A DNA stretch of 64,000 nucleotides from Microbacterium sp. NC79 (GTDB taxonomy: Bacteria; Actinomycetota; Actinomycetes; Actinomycetales; Microbacteriaceae): positions 806,001-870,000 of the forward strand of contig NZ_JAHQYI010000001.1 of the NCBI RefSeq assembly GCF_019061125.1, written 5' to 3'. The position numbers and the translations under genes were made by a program. This document shows, piece by piece, positions 25,355 to 34,475 of this stretch (position 1 is the first letter of the stretch; the number at the start of each line of letters is the position of its first letter). The notes beneath the pieces were generated by a model. It did no database searches. It saw only the letters and a program-made list of their open reading frames with translations, and was not told the DNA's origin.

Positions 25355-27273
25355 CCATCAATGACGGCGACGAGCTCATCGAGGAAAGCTTCAAACGTGC
25401 TCGCGCGCCGCACGATACGTTGCACGCTGTCACGTTCGCTAAAGACCTCGACCAGCTGCTCGAAAACGGTCTGAAACGCCGCTCGATCACTTTCGCTAAA
25501 CGCCGCGAGAGCGACAACCTGAACGCGACCATCACCCCACGCGACCGAGCCATCGGCAACGCCAAAGGCAATGGCTGTACGCTGAGCGGTCATTTGAAGA
25601 GCGTGCGGTACAGCCAGCGCGTCGGTGAATGCCGTCGATGACATGCGTTCCCGCGTGATCGTGTTTTCGATGTAGTCGGTGCCGATAATGCCGGTCTCCG
25701 CAAGCAGGCCGCCGAGCTGGCGAATAATGGCTTCGCTGCCCGCATCTGGCAGGGGAAAGACGAACGCATCCGCCACCAAGTAGCGGGAGAGTTCTTCGCG
25801 AAGTCGGGTGAGGCGACGCAGGCGTCGCAGTCGCGATGCGGAGGCGGAGACGCGGTCGATGTCGGCGTCTGTCAAAAACGGTTGAATCCGCACGAAGCGC
25901 TCGCTCGTGGTTCCGGGGTCAATCGTGGTCAACACCAGATCGGTCGTAATCGATGCCCAATCGGGGTCGACTTCGGTGACGACGGTGGTGACTTCGACAG
26001 CGGAACCAAGAGAGCGGTCGATGCTGGAACGCAACAGTTCGTGAAGTTCGTAATATCCAGGGCACACGATTGTCGCGCTCAGAATGGATTCTGCCTTGCG
26101 GCTGCGCTCCAGCCTGCCACCGATGTGCATCGCAATATACGCGATTTCGTCGTCGTGGACGGGGGAGCCCAGCCGGTCGTGTAAACCGCTGGCGATCGAG
26201 ACGGCGACCTCGAAAATCATCGGGTACGACGATTTGAGTGATCGGGTCAGGGGGTTGCGCGTCCACGCCTGCTCTTGTGCACGACGCAACAGGTTTTGCA
26301 CGTGCAGGGCGAGGCGAAGGATAAAGGCATCGTCGACGAGGTCGACCTGGTAATCCGTTGCGGCCTGCACGACTTCGGCGCGTACCGCCGCTTCGATCTC
26401 GGGCGTCACACCGCTGCGGGCAACATCAATGCCAGAACCCTGTCCGGGCGCGACGGCACGGGTGAGCACGAGGGTTGCGAGGTGGGCGCTGTCGCCTGCG
26501 CCGAGCGACACTCCAAAGTGGGTGTCGGCGAGACGCTGAATGACGTGACCGAGCTGCGGAATGTCAGCCGTCACCGCGGTTGTGGGAGATTCGAGGGCAC
26601 GACCGGCGAGAACCCGGTCGGTAGCAATTGCGATGTGCAGGAGCACGTCGGAAATCGCGAGTTCATTGACGTAGTAGCCGAGTTCGCCGAGCTCGCGCAC
26701 CAATTCTGTTTTGAACGGACCGACGGCGGTTGCCGTGACGGCCGACTCAGCCAGCGCATGCCGGAATCGTTCCGGGTGGAAAGACTCTGCCGAGACCTCA
26801 TTGTGCGCGAGCCGGCTGAGCAGTCTCCGCTGTGCCACCTCCGTACCGCGTAGCCGCACGATCCCGCGGTCGCGCTCCAGCGTGAGATCAACCTCGCCAA
26901 TCAGCGCACGCACGCGGGCAAGGTCGGCTTCGACCGTCGCTTCGCTCACGTGCAGACGCTCGGAAAGGTCGTACACGTCGACACCGTCATCGGCATTGAG
27001 GAGCTCGCGAACCACCGTGTGCAGCCGGTCGCGGGGCGCAGAGTCGCCAGGCACGCGGATGTGTAGTGCGTCGTGGGCGCCCGGGCCCGCGCGGTATCCG
27101 GCTGGGCCCGACTGAATCGCATCACCTGCGGGTATGCGCAGATTCACCGCGGCAACGTATGAGCGCACACTGCGGGGAGTGACCCCCAACATATCGGCGA
27201 GCTCCGCCGCCGTTGCCCACTCACCGGCACGCAGGAGCGCTTGCAGGAGATGATCCTGACGCTGACGCGACAT
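25351..27273 (-). CDS. mtlR: PRD-containing transcriptional regulator (MtlR/BglG type)
   Basis: Regulator of the mannitol genes whose activity depends on phosphorylation by the phosphotransferase system. 640 residues: N-terminal HTH (LLQALLRAGEWATAAELADMLGVTPRSVRSYVAAV), a second wing region (VSEATVEADLARVRAL), two PRDs with conserved His-containing segments (about 185-290 and 300-400, PVHDDEIAYIAMHIGGRLE), an EIIB-like domain with cysteine in TIVCPGYYELH, and an EIIA-like domain with LAVPHAL histidine. This is the MtlR activator order rather than RNA-binding BglG (no CAT domain). RBS GGAGGG precedes the ATG. Divergent from the PTS operon. Confidence 0.85.
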   Translation of the reverse strand: MSRQRQDHLLQALLRAGEWATAAELADMLGVTPRSVRSYVAAVNLRIPAGDAIQSGPAGYRAGPGAHDALHIRVPGDSAPRDRLHTVVRELLNADDGVDVYDLSERLHVSEATVEADLARVRALIGEVDLTLERDRGIVRLRGTEVAQRRLLSRLAHNEVSAESFHPERFRHALAESAVTATAVGPFKTELVRELGELGYYVNELAISDVLLHIAIATDRVLAGRALESPTTAVTADIPQLGHVIQRLADTHFGVSLGAGDSAHLATLVLTRAVAPGQGSGIDVARSGVTPEIEAAVRAEVVQAATDYQVDLVDDAFILRLALHVQNLLRRAQEQAWTRNPLTRSLKSSYPMIFEVAVSIASGLHDRLGSPVHDDEIAYIAMHIGGRLERSRKAESILSATIVCPGYYELHELLRSSIDRSLGSAVEVTTVVTEVDPDWASITTDLVLTTIDPGTTSERFVRIQPFLTDADIDRVSASASRLRRLRRLTRLREELSRYLVADAFVFPLPDAGSEAIIRQLGGLLAETGIIGTDYIENTITRERMSSTAFTDALAVPHALQMTAQRTAIAFGVADGSVAWGDGRVQVVALAAFSESDRAAFQTVFEQLVEVFSERDSVQRIVRRASTFEAFLDELVAVIDG

Positions 27274-27343
27274 CGGGCTCCCTCCATTGCTGTTGTTGTC
27301 TCATGATGCCAGCCCTGCGCGCGTTTCGGGCACTAAGCGGACG

Positions 27344-27359
27344 TTCCGCAGGGGCGGAA
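27344..27359. promoter_or_regulatory. Inverted repeat between the PRD regulator and the mannitol operon
   Basis: TTCCGC-AGGG-GCGGAA, a 6-4-6 palindrome about 60 bp upstream of the first operon gene; possible operator for the divergent regulator. Confidence 0.3.
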
Positions 27360-27417
27360 AGGAACCTGGTGGCGACGCTCTCAGCTTTTGTTCAGACTGG
27401 GGGCAGAGGTGAGATCA

Positions 27418-27723
27418 ATGGAGATTCTGGTGGTGTGCGGTGCCGGGGCATCAAGCACCTTTGTCGCGCGCCGGTTGCGTACTGCGGCAGCAGCGGCGGG
27501 CCTGGATTGGTCACCACGCGCTGTTTCTCGCCATGAGCTGGGTGCCGACGCCGATGTGGTTCTGGTCGGCCCACACCTCGCCGAACAGATGAGCGCGATC
27601 TCCGCGGCCTCGCACGCCGCTGTTGTGCTCCTGCCAGCCGACATTTTTGCCGACCTCGACGGCACCCGCACGCTTGCCCTCGTGCAAGCCGCGATTCATA
27701 TCCCTGCGAAAGGAACATCATGA
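27418..27723 (+). CDS. Stand-alone PTS IIB protein (lactose/cellobiose type)
   Basis: 101 residues with the phosphocysteine loop VCGAGASSTFVARRL near the N-terminus, the hallmark of small IIB proteins of the lactose/cellobiose family. It opens the mannitol operon and overlaps HPr by ATGA, yet mannitol IICB (29683) already contains its own IIB domain and no matching IIC of the cellobiose class is present. It may pass phosphate to the regulator or to a distant transporter. Start ATG 27418 follows AGAGGTGA. Confidence 0.8.
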   Translation: MEILVVCGAGASSTFVARRLRTAAAAAGLDWSPRAVSRHELGADADVVLVGPHLAEQMSAISAASHAAVVLLPADIFADLDGTRTLALVQAAIHIPAKGTS

Positions 27724-28004
27724 CTGCCATGACGCGCACGGTCAGCATCGGATCAAGCCACGGCCTGCACGCCCGCCCCGCCAAGATTTTCGCGCAGGCG
27801 GCAAAAGAATCGGGTGTGGCTGTGACGGTCGCCAAAGAGGGCGGCAAGCCGGTCAACGCCGCCAGCATTCTGGGAATTATCGCGCTCGGTCTCAACCACG
27901 GCGATACCGTGACGCTCACCGCTGACGGCGATGGCGCTGACGCGGTGCTTGACACGCTCACCGAACTGCTCATGACCGACCATGATGAGGACCCCGCATC
28001 ATGA
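27720..28004 (+). CDS. ptsH: Phosphocarrier protein HPr
   Basis: General PTS protein carrying phosphate from enzyme I to IIA proteins. 94 residues with the active histidine in HGLHARPA (His17 from this start) and the regulatory-serine segment VNAASILGIIALG. ATGA overlaps on both sides (upstream IIB, downstream enzyme I) show one translationally coupled unit. The start could also be the ATG three codons downstream, which gives the more usual length. Confidence 0.95.
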   Translation: MTAMTRTVSIGSSHGLHARPAKIFAQAAKESGVAVTVAKEGGKPVNAASILGIIALGLNHGDTVTLTADGDGADAVLDTLTELLMTDHDEDPAS

Positions 28005-29686
28005 CGATCCTGCACGGCGTCGGCATCGGGCAGGGCATCGCCCACGGGCCGACGGTCCGCATGCCCGATGCTCTCCCGGCACCCGCTTCGACGCCGAGCG
28101 CGTTGACAAGCGCGGAAGAACTCACCCGCGCCGAAGCCGCCATGGCCACGGTGGTCACCGACCTGCAGGCACGCGCCGACGCCGCTGGCGGTTCTGCCCA
28201 GGAGGTGCTGGAAGCTCAGGCGATGATCGCAGAAGACCCGACCCTGCACGATGAGGTCAGTTCGCGTATTGACGAGGGGGCGACCGCTGAGTGGGCTGTT
28301 TTTGATGCTTTTGCCGGGTTCCGTGCGACGCTCGAAGCCGTTGGCGGATACCTCGGCGAGCGCGCTGCCGACCTCGATGACATTGCGCAACGCATTGTGG
28401 CAGCGCTCCGGGGCGTCGCCGCTCCCGGTGTGCCCGACCCCGGCCACCCCTTCATCCTGGTGGCGCGCGACCTGGCACCAGCCGATACCGCGCTGCTCAA
28501 CCTTGATCAAGTGCTCGCGCTTGTCACGAGCGAGGGTGGCCCGACATCGCACACCGCGATTTTGGCACGCGAGAAGGGCATTGTCGCTGTCGTCGGTGCC
28601 GCCGATGCGCTCGAGATCGCAGATGCAACCACGGTGATCGTCGATGCGGCAAATGGAACCATTGCGACAGCACCGTCGACAGCGGAGCTTGCCGACGCAG
28701 AACGGCGCGAAAACGAACGACGCACAGCCGAGAGCTTGCCGCTCACCGCAGGTGCCCTCGCAGACGGCACTGCGGTTCCGCTGTTGGCAAACCTTGGTAA
28801 GCCCGCTGATGCACCCGACGCGGTCGCGAAGGGCGCCGAGGGCGTGGGTCTTTTTCGCACCGAGTTTCTCTTTCTCTCGGCGACCGAAGCACCCACTGTT
28901 GCCGAACAATCTGCGGCTTATACCGAGTTGCTTAGTGCTTTTCCCGGACGCAAAGTCGTGGTGCGGTTGCTCGATGCCGGGGCAGATAAGCCGCTGCCGT
29001 TCTTGAGCGGCGCTGCGGAAGAAAACCCGGCGCTGGGCTTGCGTGGTTTGCGTGCGCTGCGCGCTCAGCCGAACATTTTGCACGATCAGCTGACGGCGCT
29101 CGCCGAAGCGGATGCCGCCACCGAGGCGGAACTGTGGGTGATGGCACCCATGGTGACAACGGTGGAAGAAACCGCGTACTTTACAACGCTGGCTCGCGAG
29201 TTTGGACTGCGCTCGGCCGGTGTCATGGTCGAGGTTCCGGCAAGCGCGCTGCTCGCAGATCGCGTGCTGGCTCATGCGGACTTTGCGTCGATCGGCACGA
29301 ACGACCTGACGCAATACACGATGGCAGCGGACCGCTTGCTCGGCTCCGTGTCGAATCTGCAGGATCCGTGGCACCCCGCTGTTCTGCGGCTCATTAGCGA
29401 GGTCGGTGCCGCGGGCTCGCGCGCATCGAAGCCGGTGGGTATTTGCGGCGAGGCCGCCGCCGATCCGCTCCTGGCCGTTGTTCTCGTTGGCCTCGGCGCC
29501 ACGAGCCTGTCGATGGCGCCCAGCGCCCTCGCCGATGTTCGTCACTCCCTTGCCCAGTTCACTCTCGACGATGCCAAGCGGCTCGCCGACATCGCGCTGG
29601 CGGCCGACGACGCCGCAGGCGCGCGCTCAGCCGTGGCAGCAGCTGCGGCGTCGATTCCTCCTCACCAGAAAGAGAAGACATCATGA
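28001..29686 (+). CDS. ptsI: PTS enzyme I
   Basis: Phosphoenolpyruvate-protein phosphotransferase, first step of the phosphorelay. 561 residues: HPr-binding helical domain, swivelling domain with active His184 in GGPTSHTAILAREKGI, and the PEP-binding TIM barrel with GVGLFRTEFLFL, ENPALGLRGLRAL, GVMVEVPASAL, FASIGTNDLTQYTMAADR and VGICGEAAADP. Overlaps ptsH (ATGA) and mtlA (ATGA). Placement inside a mannitol operon means the island carries its own general PTS proteins. Confidence 0.97.
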   Translation: MTILHGVGIGQGIAHGPTVRMPDALPAPASTPSALTSAEELTRAEAAMATVVTDLQARADAAGGSAQEVLEAQAMIAEDPTLHDEVSSRIDEGATAEWAVFDAFAGFRATLEAVGGYLGERAADLDDIAQRIVAALRGVAAPGVPDPGHPFILVARDLAPADTALLNLDQVLALVTSEGGPTSHTAILAREKGIVAVVGAADALEIADATTVIVDAANGTIATAPSTAELADAERRENERRTAESLPLTAGALADGTAVPLLANLGKPADAPDAVAKGAEGVGLFRTEFLFLSATEAPTVAEQSAAYTELLSAFPGRKVVVRLLDAGADKPLPFLSGAAEENPALGLRGLRALRAQPNILHDQLTALAEADAATEAELWVMAPMVTTVEETAYFTTLAREFGLRSAGVMVEVPASALLADRVLAHADFASIGTNDLTQYTMAADRLLGSVSNLQDPWHPAVLRLISEVGAAGSRASKPVGICGEAAADPLLAVVLVGLGATSLSMAPSALADVRHSLAQFTLDDAKRLADIALAADDAAGARSAVAAAAASIPPHQKEKTS

Positions 29687-31242
29687 CAACGACGTCATCG
29701 TCCATCCCCACGCAGGGTGGCGCTCGAGTTGGCGTGCAGAAATTTGGCACCTTCCTCTCGGGCATGGTTATGCCGAACATTGCGGCCTTTATCGCCTGGG
29801 GCTTCATCACGGCCCTGTTCATTCCGGACGGCTGGCTGGGAAGCAACAGCCCGGTGGCGGCCTGGCGCTGGGAGGACTCGGCGATCCTCGGCGGTGGCAC
29901 CGTTGACGGTGTCGACTTCCCCGGACTCGTCGGCCCGACCATCACCTACCTGTTGCCGCTCCTGATCGCCTTTACCGGTGGCCGGATCGTCAACGGGCAC
30001 CGTGGCGGCGTGGTTGGCGCTGTGGCTGCCATGGGTGTCATTGTGGGCGCTTCCGGCACCGTCATGTTCCTGGGAGCCATGATTGTCGGTCCGCTCGCCG
30101 CCCTTGTGTTGCGGTGGGTGGAGAAGCCGTGGCAGGGCAAGATTAAGCCCGGCTTTGAAATGCTGGTTGACAACTTCTCCGCCGGATTTGTCGCTTTCTT
30201 CATGGCATTGGCATCGTTCTTCTGGCTTGCCCCCGTCGTCAAATGGGTGACCGATGTGCTCGGCGACGCGGTCGGCTGGCTCGTCGAGACGGGCTTCCTG
30301 CCGCTGGCAAGTCTCGTGGTGGAACCCGCGAAGGTGCTGTTCTTGAACAACGCCATCAACCACGGTGTCTTCACACCGTTGGGTACCGAGCAAGTGCAGG
30401 AAACCGGGAAGAGCCTGCTGTTCCTGATCGAAGCTAACCCCGGCCCGGGTGCTGGCATGCTGATCGCGCTGATGGTCTTCGGTGTGGGCGCTGCGCGCGC
30501 TACCGCCCCCGGTGCGTTCATCATTCAGTTCTTCGGTGGCATCCACGAGGTGTACTTCCCGTACGTGCTGGCAAAGCCGCTGCTGATCGTGGGTTTGATC
30601 GCGGGTGGCGCGACCGGTGTGCTCACGAACATGATTTTCCAGTCGGGTCTCGTGGCACCTGCGGCTCCCGGGTCGATCTTCGCGGTCCTGATCCAAACGG
30701 CACCTGGCAGCCACATCGGCGTCATTTGCTCGGTGATCTTCTCCGCAGCCGTCACCTTCGCGGTGTGTGCCGCTGTCTTGCTCGCATCGCGCAAGCGCGA
30801 CGCCGCGAACGATGCTGATGGCGACGCGCTCGCAGCAGCCATCGCGCAGACCGAGGCAAACAAGGGCAAGTCCTCGAGCACGCTGTCGAACCTGGCAGCG
30901 TCTGCCACCGCCAAGACGGCGACAGCGGCTGCCGTGGCAACCGCCCCGATCCGCCACATCGTGTTTGCGTGTGACGCCGGCATGGGCTCGTCTGCGATGG
31001 GTGCGAGCGTGCTGCGCAACAAGCTCAAGAAGGCTGGTGTTGAGGGCGTCACCGTCGTGAACCAGGCCATCGCGAACCTGGACAGCACCGCCGACCTCGT
31101 CATCACGCAGCAGCAGCTCACAAGCCGTGCGCAGCAGAAGTCGCCGAACTCGATCCACGTCTCCGTCGACAACTTCATGAACTCGCAGAAGTACGAGGAG
31201 ATCATCGACATGGTGCGGGATCAGGAACCACCGGCCGAGTAA
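29683..31242 (+). CDS. mtlA: Mannitol-specific PTS permease, IICB
   Basis: Transports and phosphorylates mannitol. 519 residues: IIC membrane domain (about 20-370; FLSGMVMPNIAAFIAWGFITALF, LNNAINHGVFTPLG, GGIHEVYFPYVLAKP) and IIB domain from about 420 with phosphocysteine Cys430 in FACDAGMGSSAMGA. The fused IIA found in E. coli MtlA is missing and is supplied by the separate mtlF downstream. ATG 29683 overlaps the ptsI stop. Confidence 0.96.
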   Translation: MTTTSSSIPTQGGARVGVQKFGTFLSGMVMPNIAAFIAWGFITALFIPDGWLGSNSPVAAWRWEDSAILGGGTVDGVDFPGLVGPTITYLLPLLIAFTGGRIVNGHRGGVVGAVAAMGVIVGASGTVMFLGAMIVGPLAALVLRWVEKPWQGKIKPGFEMLVDNFSAGFVAFFMALASFFWLAPVVKWVTDVLGDAVGWLVETGFLPLASLVVEPAKVLFLNNAINHGVFTPLGTEQVQETGKSLLFLIEANPGPGAGMLIALMVFGVGAARATAPGAFIIQFFGGIHEVYFPYVLAKPLLIVGLIAGGATGVLTNMIFQSGLVAPAAPGSIFAVLIQTAPGSHIGVICSVIFSAAVTFAVCAAVLLASRKRDAANDADGDALAAAIAQTEANKGKSSSTLSNLAASATAKTATAAAVATAPIRHIVFACDAGMGSSAMGASVLRNKLKKAGVEGVTVVNQAIANLDSTADLVITQQQLTSRAQQKSPNSIHVSVDNFMNSQKYEEIIDMVRDQEPPAE

Positions 31243-31249
31243 GAGCAGA

Positions 31250-31281
31250 GCGGTGCGGCAGGTCGATGCCTGCCGCACCGC
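31250..31281 (+). terminator. Intercistronic hairpin between mtlA and mtlF
   Basis: Perfect 13-bp stem (31250-31262 with 31269-31281), 6-nt loop, no T-tract. More likely an mRNA-stabilising or attenuating element than a full stop, since mtlF and mtlD follow in the same direction. Confidence 0.55.
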
Positions 31282-31315
31282 CAACAAGCCGCATCGCACA
31301 ACACAGGGAGAGATC

Positions 31316-31750
31316 ATGAGCGTTTTGACCATCGGGCAGATTCGTATCCATGCCGGGTCTGCGTCGCAGGCCGAAGCCATGCAGGAGGCCGCTGACATCC
31401 TCGTCGCGGCAGGAGCCGTCACCACCGCGTATATCGACGCTATGCATCAGCGCGAAGCAAGCGTGTCAACCTACATGGGCAACGGTCTGGCGATTCCACA
31501 CGGCACCAATGAAGCAAAAGACACCATTCTGGATTCCGGTTTGTCTGTTGTTCGATATGACGGTGGAGTTGACTGGGCAGGCGAGCCCGTCACGTTCGTG
31601 ATCGGTATCGCGGGCAAGGGAGACGCTCACCTGGAGATCCTGTCGCAAATCGCGCTGCTGTTCTCCGATGATGATGACGTCGCACGTCTCACCGCCGCAG
31701 ATTCCCCCGAGGCGCTCTTCGCGCTGCTGTCTGCGGTGAATGAGCAATGA
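31316..31750 (+). CDS. mtlF: Mannitol PTS IIA component
   Basis: Transfers phosphate from HPr to the IIB domain of MtlA. 144 residues with the active histidine His62 in NGLAIPHGTNEAK and a C-terminal helix typical of the fructose/mannitol IIA family. Ribosome site GGGAGAG is just upstream of ATG 31316. Ends with ATGA overlap onto mtlD. A 73-bp gap with a perfect hairpin separates it from mtlA. Confidence 0.95.
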   Translation: MSVLTIGQIRIHAGSASQAEAMQEAADILVAAGAVTTAYIDAMHQREASVSTYMGNGLAIPHGTNEAKDTILDSGLSVVRYDGGVDWAGEPVTFVIGIAGKGDAHLEILSQIALLFSDDDDVARLTAADSPEALFALLSAVNEQ

Positions 31751-32892
31751 AAGCCGTTCACTTTGGCGCAGGCAATATCGGTCGCGGTTTCGTCGGCTGG
31801 CTACTGCATGAGGGTGGCTACGACCTGGTGTTCTCCGATGTCGCAGCCCCCCTCGTTGACGCCATTAACGCGGTCGATTCTTACACCGTTTTCGAGGTTG
31901 GTCCGGGCGGCGTCGATCGCATCGTGACCGGTTTTCGTGCCGTGAACAGTGCGACGGACCCAGAAACGGTGGCCAGCGAAGTGGCCACCGCCGATGTGGT
32001 GACATGCGCGGTCGGACCGACAATTCTGCGCTTCATTGCCCCGGCTATTGTTGCGGGCTTGCAACAGCGGGATCCGGCACGCGACGCGTTGCACGTGATG
32101 GCGTGCGAAAACGCCATCGGCGCCACAGATCAATTGCGCGACGAAATCGCGGCGCTCGCGGGGGAGGAGGCAGGGGAGCTTCTCAGCCGTGCGGTGTTCG
32201 CCAATACGGCGGTCGATCGCATCGTGCCTGCTCAGCCCGCCAACAATGGTGTGAATGTGACGGTGGAACCATACTTTGAGTGGGCGATTGAGTCGGCTCC
32301 GTTTGGTGGTCGACTTCCGCAGATCCCCGGTGCGCACTTCGTTGACGATTTGACACCGTACATTGAGCGCAAGCTCTACACGGTCAACACCGGGCACGCG
32401 TCCACCGCCTACTTTGGCGCAGCGGCAGGCATCGAACGCATTTCTGACGCCCTGGCGGAGCCCACCATTGCGACACGAGTCGGTGCGGTGTTGGCAGAAA
32501 CATCGGCGATGCTGCATGCGGTGCACGGGCTTGAGGAATCGGAGTTGGCGACCTACCGCGAGACGATTCTGGCTCGGTTTCGCAACCCCGCACTCATTGA
32601 CACCGTGAACCGTGTCGGGCGGGAACCGATGCGCAAGCTCTCCCGTAACGACCGCTTCATTGGTCCTGCTGCTCAAGCCGCAGAACGTGGTCTGAGTACC
32701 GATGCGCTGCTGAGTGCCGTTTCGGCTGCGCTGGCGTTTCACGATCCACAAGACGAGCAGTCGGTCAGGCTCCAGGAGATGCTGGGCACAACGCCCGCTC
32801 CCGAACTCGTTACCACGATCACCGGTCTGGACTCCGAGCACCCACTGTACGCAGGCCTGCTCGAGATTTTCGCGGCGCGGCAGTCGGCTTAA
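31747..32892 (+). CDS. mtlD: Mannitol-1-phosphate 5-dehydrogenase
   Basis: NAD-dependent oxidation of mannitol-1-phosphate to fructose-6-phosphate, the last step of the pathway encoded here. 381 residues: Rossmann start KAVHFGAGNIGRGFVG, the long-chain dehydrogenase signature KLYTVNTGHASTAYFGAAAG and RKLSRNDRFIGPA. Overlaps mtlF by ATGA. Its TAA stop overlaps the stop of the convergent peroxiredoxin gene (TTAA). Confidence 0.97.
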   Translation: MKAVHFGAGNIGRGFVGWLLHEGGYDLVFSDVAAPLVDAINAVDSYTVFEVGPGGVDRIVTGFRAVNSATDPETVASEVATADVVTCAVGPTILRFIAPAIVAGLQQRDPARDALHVMACENAIGATDQLRDEIAALAGEEAGELLSRAVFANTAVDRIVPAQPANNGVNVTVEPYFEWAIESAPFGGRLPQIPGAHFVDDLTPYIERKLYTVNTGHASTAYFGAAAGIERISDALAEPTIATRVGAVLAETSAMLHAVHGLEESELATYRETILARFRNPALIDTVNRVGREPMRKLSRNDRFIGPAAQAAERGLSTDALLSAVSAALAFHDPQDEQSVRLQEMLGTTPAPELVTTITGLDSEHPLYAGLLEIFAARQSA

Positions 32893-33371
32893 GCGGTCGC
32901 GGTTTCGAGCCCGAGGAGCTTCACAACGCGGGCAACGTGGCCGGTCGCCTTCACGTTGTACAACGCGGTCGTGATGATGCCTTCTTCATCGATGATGAAC
33001 GTCGAACGAATAACACCTTCGTACGTGCGGCCGTAGTTGATCTTTTCACCCCACGCGCCGTATGCGGTGAGCGCGGTGTGCTCGGGGTCGCTGAGCAGCG
33101 GGAAGGTGAGCGCGTCGCGGTCACGGAAGCGCCCGAGACGTTCGGCCTCATCGGGGCTGATGCCAATGACGGCGTAGCCAGCTGCAGCCAGCGCGGCTGA
33201 GTTATCGCGGAACTCGCAGGCCTGCGTCGTGCAGGCCGGGGTCATTGCCTGCGGGTAGAAATACAACACGACCTTGTGGCCGCGGTAGTCCGCGAGCGAG
33301 ACGGGCTTGCCGTCCTGGTCAGGAAGGGTGAACAGAGGGGCACGGGTACCGGGTTCGAGTCGCAAAGTCAC
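32889..33371 (-). CDS. bcp: Thiol peroxidase of the Bcp/PrxQ family
   Basis: Reduces peroxides using thioredoxin. 160 residues, LEPGTRAPLFTLPDQDGKPVSLADY at the start and the active site TPACTTQACEFRD with peroxidatic and resolving cysteines five apart, typical of the intramolecular-disulfide PrxQ type. I start at GTG 33371: TATGGT lies 7 nt upstream, and an ATG at 33383 would fall inside that hexamer; homologues also start at this point. Confidence 0.92.
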   Translation of the reverse strand: MTLRLEPGTRAPLFTLPDQDGKPVSLADYRGHKVVLYFYPQAMTPACTTQACEFRDNSAALAAAGYAVIGISPDEAERLGRFRDRDALTFPLLSDPEHTALTAYGAWGEKINYGRTYEGVIRSTFIIDEEGIITTALYNVKATGHVARVVKLLGLETATA

Positions 33372-33378
33372 ACTCTTC

Positions 33379-33384
33379 ACCATA
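33379..33384 (-). promoter_or_regulatory. -10 element for leaderless bcp
   Basis: TATGGT on the minus strand, 7 nt, GTG 33371. Confidence 0.4.
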
Positions 33385-33416
33385 CGGTGCCGCCCGTAGG
33401 AGTCGGCAATCGCCGC

Positions 33417-34475
33417 TCAGGGCTGCTGCTTGGCGCGCTCTTCGAACGAGGCAAGCAGACGGTGCAGCGAGTCGAGTCGTGCGACGCCGGCTTCGCTGAG
33501 CGTACCGGCAGCTGCCGCCTCATTGAGGGCGCAATCGTCAGCATCGGCAAGGTGCGTGCAGCCACGCGGGCACTCGTCGGCGAGTTCATCGAGGTCGCGG
33601 AACGCCCGCAGAATATTCTCCGGGTTGACGTGGCCAAGACCGAACGAGCGCACACCGGGGGTATCGATGGCCCATCCGCGGCCCTCGGCCGATTCATAGC
33701 GAAGCGACACGGTTGATGATGACGTGTGGCGGCCGCGGCCGGTGACCTCATTGACGTGCCCGGTCGCGCGGCGCGCTCCCGGTACGAGAACGTTCACCAG
33801 CGTCGACTTACCGACGCCGGAGTGACCGACGAGCACCGTGGTCTTACCGATCAGCGCACGACCAATCTCCTCAATCGGGACGTCCCCGGTCGCCGAACGG
33901 AAGACCTGCAGATTTTCGATACCGGCGAAGTGCTTGAGAAAGTCTGTCGGATCGGAGAGGTCGGTTTTGGTGATCACGAGCAGGGGAGTGATGCCGGCGT
34001 CCAACGCTGCCACCAGATACCTGTCGACGAGGCGTTCGCGTGGTTCCGGATCGGCCGCCGCGACAACGACCAGCATCTGGTCGGCATTCGCGACGATCAC
34101 GCGCTCAACATTGTCGGTGTCGTCAGCGCTACGGCGAAGCAATGTGGAGCGCTCCTCAATGCCGACGATGCGCGCGAGGGTTCCTTCGTCTCCCGATGTA
34201 TCACCGACGACGCGGGCGCGGTCGCCGGTGACGATGGCCATGCCGCGGAGCTCGCGTGCTCGCGACGCAATCACGGTGCGCTCCTCGTCGGTGTCCTCGC
34301 CGACCATCACCGTGTATCGCCCGCGGTCGACACCGAGAACCCGAGCGATTTGTGCGTCTGCGTGTGCGGGGCGCCGTTTCGTGCGGGGACGGTTGGCCTT
34401 GGGATTTGGCCTTACCCGAATGCGCGATTCATCGAAGTCGTCGTCATCGTCGTCGAAATCGCCAAGCCAACTCAC
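33417..34475 (-). CDS. rsgA: Ribosome small-subunit GTPase RsgA
   Basis: Circularly permuted GTPase acting late in 30S assembly. 352 residues: acidic N-terminus (DFDDDDDDFDESR), OB-fold (RVLGVDRGRYTVMVG), GTPase core with ITKTDL, GHSGVGKSTLVN and DTPGVRSFGL in permuted order, and zinc-binding CPRGCTHLADADDC. GTG 34475 overlaps the aroA stop (GTGA), giving translational coupling; this aroA-rsgA pair is conserved in actinobacteria (Rv3227/Rv3228). Confidence 0.95.
   Translation of the reverse strand: MSWLGDFDDDDDDFDESRIRVRPNPKANRPRTKRRPAHADAQIARVLGVDRGRYTVMVGEDTDEERTVIASRARELRGMAIVTGDRARVVGDTSGDEGTLARIVGIEERSTLLRRSADDTDNVERVIVANADQMLVVVAAADPEPRERLVDRYLVAALDAGITPLLVITKTDLSDPTDFLKHFAGIENLQVFRSATGDVPIEEIGRALIGKTTVLVGHSGVGKSTLVNVLVPGARRATGHVNEVTGRGRHTSSSTVSLRYESAEGRGWAIDTPGVRSFGLGHVNPENILRAFRDLDELADECPRGCTHLADADDCALNEAAAAGTLSEAGVARLDSLHRLLASFEERAKQQP

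Noticed and set aside
27392..29545. Very long open frame (about 717 codons) on the minus strand across the PTS operon
   Set aside because: It mirrors the codon structure of ptsH/ptsI on the other strand; composition is Arg/Gly/His-rich low-complexity and matches no family. A shadow of high-GC coding DNA.
29695..31425. Long open frame (about 576 codons) antisense to mtlA
   Set aside because: Same reason: histidine- and arginine-rich shadow opposite a clear PTS permease.
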